64,000 nucleotides of DNA, taken from NCBI GenBank assembly GCA_038206355.1, contig JBBRAY010000002.1, positions 116,383 to 180,382 on the forward strand, given 5' to 3'. Origin of the DNA: JAPLDB01 sp038206355. Lineage in GTDB: Bacteria > Bacteroidota > Bacteroidia > AKYH767-A > 2013-40CM-41-45. The notes under the pieces are model-generated. The model saw only the letters and a program-made list of their open reading frames with translations, was not told the DNA's origin and made no database searches. Below, one piece after another: positions 61,862 through 64,000 of the stretch (position 1 is the first letter of the stretch; every line of letters begins with the position of its first letter). The position numbers were made by a program, and so were the translations under genes.

Positions 61862-61897
61862 AAAAAGACCATCACCCCGTAATGTGATGGTCTTTTT
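61862..61897 (+). terminator. Strong intrinsic terminator without an obvious gene in front
   Basis: Arms AAAAAGACCATCAC (61862-61875) and GTGATGGTCTTTTT (61884-61897) pair over 14 bases with an 8-base loop and continue into T-rich sequence. The nearest intact plus-strand gene ends 500 bases upstream. Confidence 0.75.
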
Positions 61898-62430
61898 ATT
61901 TATGTGATGTTGGTTAAAGGGAATATTAATAAAAAATAACGGATGGGAGATGGAGTTTACTCCCGGGCTTAGAAAGATACCGGCAGAAAAATATACTCAA
62001 CAGTAAAAAGAACAATCGGACTTTGTACAACCGCTCATCACCTTTTCTTCGACCTGCTCCATGCATACGCCTTGCCAGCGGAGATTCTCAAACGGATCAG
62101 GTACTTCCTTCTCCTTTCAGTATTCTTCTCCCACATGGGGGCGGGACCAGATACAAAGACGCAAACGGTTTCACACCCAACTGTCCACGCCCTGAAGTTT
62201 GCCCCGCGATATTTATCACTCCCGGATAGACTCAAAGCTTTATCAGTCAAATCGAAAAATTGCAATTCCATAGAACAAATCTTTCGGAATCAGGTGGCTT
62301 CGTTCAACTAAATTTTATCCGCAATTTTTGGCTCGGCCAACCTGATGTATTCTTTTTTATAAATTGCGGATAAAAAACTTTAATGTTATGTGCAACTCTT
62401 CAACGACACAGCTAATTTAACCGACAGAAT
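61898..62430. other. Gene-free stretch before the barrel gene
   Basis: Overlapping frames of 68-79 codons exist on both strands (62023-62311), but none has a recognisable domain, a convincing start or consistent composition. I see no RNA gene, promoter match or strong repeat here. Confidence 0.4.
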
Positions 62431-63108
62431 ATGAAACAAACTTTAGTATTATATTTTACTCTTATGACAACCACATTTGTGAACGGACAAGTTCTTAAAA
62501 GTATTGGCATTGAAGGGGGAGCATCTATTGCAAATCAAACTTGGCTTTTAAAAGCAGATGCTAAGACATTGAAAACAGATAACAGAGTTAGCTTTTATGG
62601 TGCGGCAACTTTGGAGTTTTTAAAATTGAAATATTTGAGTTTAACAACTGACTTCGGTTATTGTGCAAAGGGTCATACTGAAAAAATTCCGAACACCACA
62701 GTTGATATGCCAGAAGGGGATGGAACTTATAAAACTTATGATACAAAGTTTAACTACTTTACATTTAGTCCGATGCTAAAAGCAAGATATGAAATAACTC
62801 ATTTCATTCCTTATGCTTTGTTAGGTTTAAGATTGAATTATCAGTTATCATATAAATCTGATTTTAATTATGAGCAAATTGAAAGGGATTTTAACAAAAC
62901 AGTTTGGGGTGCTAATTTCGGTGCGGGAGTTGAATATAAAATCAAGCAATTGGGAATTTTTCTTGAAGGACAATATCAATATGATTTTACTAAAGTAATG
63001 GATACTCCTTCTTCAGCAAGTAATTCAGGAATTGAAGTAAAGAATAATGCTTTCGTCATTTGTATTGGGTTGAAATATTGTTTGACGAAGAAAGATGATG
63101 CGAAATAA
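62431..63108 (+). CDS. Outer-membrane beta-barrel protein (PF13568-like porin family)
   Basis: 225 residues. Signal peptide (LVLYFTLMTTTFVNGQ), then amphipathic strands with aromatic ends: IGIEGGASIANQTW, FYGAATLEFLKLKYLSLTTDFGYCAKGH, FNYFTFSPMLKARYEI, PYALLGLRLNYQL, WGANFGAGVEYKIKQLGIFLEGQYQYDFTKV (each listed block is part of the barrel), and the closing strand AFVICIGLKY. This is the common Bacteroidota PorT-like/OMP_b-brl_2 fold. The substrate is unknown. The gene is A-rich compared with its left neighbours, as is the next gene. Confidence 0.8.
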   Translation: MKQTLVLYFTLMTTTFVNGQVLKSIGIEGGASIANQTWLLKADAKTLKTDNRVSFYGAATLEFLKLKYLSLTTDFGYCAKGHTEKIPNTTVDMPEGDGTYKTYDTKFNYFTFSPMLKARYEITHFIPYALLGLRLNYQLSYKSDFNYEQIERDFNKTVWGANFGAGVEYKIKQLGIFLEGQYQYDFTKVMDTPSSASNSGIEVKNNAFVICIGLKYCLTKKDDAK

Positions 63109-63239
63109 ATTGGCGGATGAGCATAGTGCGCCAATAGAGTATGCGCATATCAAGAAGCTAACCGGCAATGCCTGGTTCTCGTTTGGAATTCGAAAATTCG
63201 AATACTTTTTTAGCGTAAACGTTTTCACTTAAATATTTG

Positions 63240-63247
63240 TAATTTTG
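63240..63247 (+). promoter_or_regulatory. Candidate -7 promoter element (TAATTTTG)
   Basis: Matches TAnnTTTG 71 bases before the DUF4279 gene. No clean -33 element is present. Confidence 0.3.
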
Positions 63248-63318
63248 ATTCCGGCACTGCGGTTAGCCCTTATACGCTATGCGTAATTAAAATAACACTC
63301 TACAAATTTTTATACTGA

Positions 63319-63843
63319 ATGTCCGATTATAGATATTTCGATGAAACAGGTAATGAAATGTTCACGAAACCGCAAGGAGAACTTACTGACATAGGTCAAA
63401 TTGGAGGCTCACCAGATAAATCAACAGTCATTCTATATGTTGAATCTGAGATGCTTGATCGAACTATTGTTTCTCAATTACTGGAAGTTCAACCAGATCT
63501 TGCTTGGAACCCTGGCGAGAAACATCCATACGGTCCGCCTCATAAAAAATATACAAGAGCTGCTAAATGGGGCCGATGGAGATTACAATCAGAAAAAGAT
63601 GATTTAGATATTGAAACAAAAATAAATTTGTTACTTGATAAGTGTTCTAAAAATCTCAATCACTGGATTGAGCTTTCAAATAAATATGAAGTCTGCTTAA
63701 CAATTGTCGGCTACTTCAGTAATTGGAATAGAGAGTTATTCTTTTCCAAAAGTACACTGAAAGCCATTCACGAAAGAAGCATCAATCTAAAATGTGATAT
63801 TTACTTACTCGGTGATTCTGATTCGAAAGATGCTAATGATTAG
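63319..63843 (+). CDS. DUF4279 domain protein
   Basis: 174 residues, cytoplasmic, no signal. The pattern STVILYVESEMLDRTIVSQLLEVQPDLAWNPGE, then AKWGRWRLQSEKD...LDIETKINLLLDKCSKNLNHWIELSNKYEVCLTIVGYFSNWNRELFFSKSTLKAIHERSINLKCDIYLLG (in parts), fits DUF4279: an outlier-type resolution of two values followed by a helix and strand. Such proteins occur near toxin-immunity loci, but function is not established and no toxin partner is visible here. Confidence 0.75.
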   Translation: MSDYRYFDETGNEMFTKPQGELTDIGQIGGSPDKSTVILYVESEMLDRTIVSQLLEVQPDLAWNPGEKHPYGPPHKKYTRAAKWGRWRLQSEKDDLDIETKINLLLDKCSKNLNHWIELSNKYEVCLTIVGYFSNWNRELFFSKSTLKAIHERSINLKCDIYLLGDSDSKDAND

Positions 63844-63959
63844 AAGCGTTACTACGCATAATCGAGGTACTGTCTTAAAAACCAAAGATTATTTTAATTA
63901 TTTTTGCTCCAGCAGAAAGAGAGCTTCAGGCGATTCGTTGCACGGAAGTTCATCTTGAG

Positions 63960-63983
63960 TAGTCCCGGTTTCAATCGGGACTA
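63960..63983. repeat. TAGTCCCG...CGGGACTA hairpin near the right edge
   Basis: 8-bp arms (63960-63967 and 63976-63983) with an 8-base loop, followed by TTTCTTTTT. It is a common type of dispersed palindrome and may end transcription of the DUF4279 gene. Nothing else is seen from 63844 on. Confidence 0.5.
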
Positions 63984-64000
63984 TTTCTTTTTGCATTGTT

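Noticed and set aside
62023..62311. Overlapping frames of 68-79 codons on both strands
   Set aside because: No start, domain or upstream signal favours any of them, and they exclude one another.

Overview
The window looks like a chromosomal piece of a Bacteroidota genome, probably a Chitinophaga/Cytophaga-like lineage. Eight large secreted proteins end in a type IX secretion (T9SS) C-terminal sorting domain, candidate promoters carry the phylum's TAnnTTTG -7 element, and LytTR regulators, a propeller-type sensor kinase, OMP beta-barrels and an IcmF-type mutase are all typical of that phylum. No rRNA, tRNA, CRISPR array or intact insertion sequence was found.

Layout. 0-4.3 kb: the N-terminal part of a secreted esterase, an outer-membrane barrel and valS. 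4.4-13.9 kb: an A-rich defence island on the plus strand. It holds a PD-(D/E)xK nuclease with two winged-helix repeats, a type I restriction system (hsdR, a KilA-N gene, and one gene fusing hsdM to hsdS and interrupted by a late stop), two tiny membrane proteins, and an ImmA/IrrE-PIN toxin-antitoxin-like pair, closed by a perfect 17-bp inverted repeat. 14-31 kb: T9SS cargo proteins mixed with PhoD, a truncated haemoglobin, a Ca2+/H+ antiporter, a DinB-like protein and a membrane-anchored metallopeptidase, with many intergenic repeats (a mosaic family, a MITE-like palindrome and its half copy, a fossil T9SS domain). 30.9-37.9 kb, minus strand: a very large propeller cargo protein and a LytS/LytTR two-component pair. 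38-42.3 kb, minus strand: a metal (probably copper) cassette with an HMA-AraC regulator, a 55-residue metallothionein-like peptide with 12 cysteines, an esterase lipoprotein, an OMP barrel, a multicopper oxidase and a small membrane protein. 42.4-48.8 kb: a frameshifted pseudogene, four unknown or regulatory genes and an FG-GAP/UnbV cargo protein. 48.9-54.7 kb: icmF, a VOC protein, a saccharopine-dehydrogenase-like enzyme and a GNAT acetyltransferase. 54.8-64 kb: CotH cargo, a TPR protein, ribH, a T9SS protein containing a lysyl-oxidase domain with copper and cofactor residues conserved, an orphan LytTR regulator, an OMP barrel and a DUF4279 protein.

How the genes may work together. The defence island is a self-contained acquired block. 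The 38-42 kb block reads as a metal-sensing and detoxifying unit: the regulator has a CxxC metal motif, the peptide would bind metal, and the oxidase would oxidise Cu(I) or another substrate. The lysyl-oxidase protein at 58-60 kb is a second predicted copper enzyme, and its T9SS tail predicts export. Everything here is read from sequence alone; family assignments rest on motif recognition, not on database searches.
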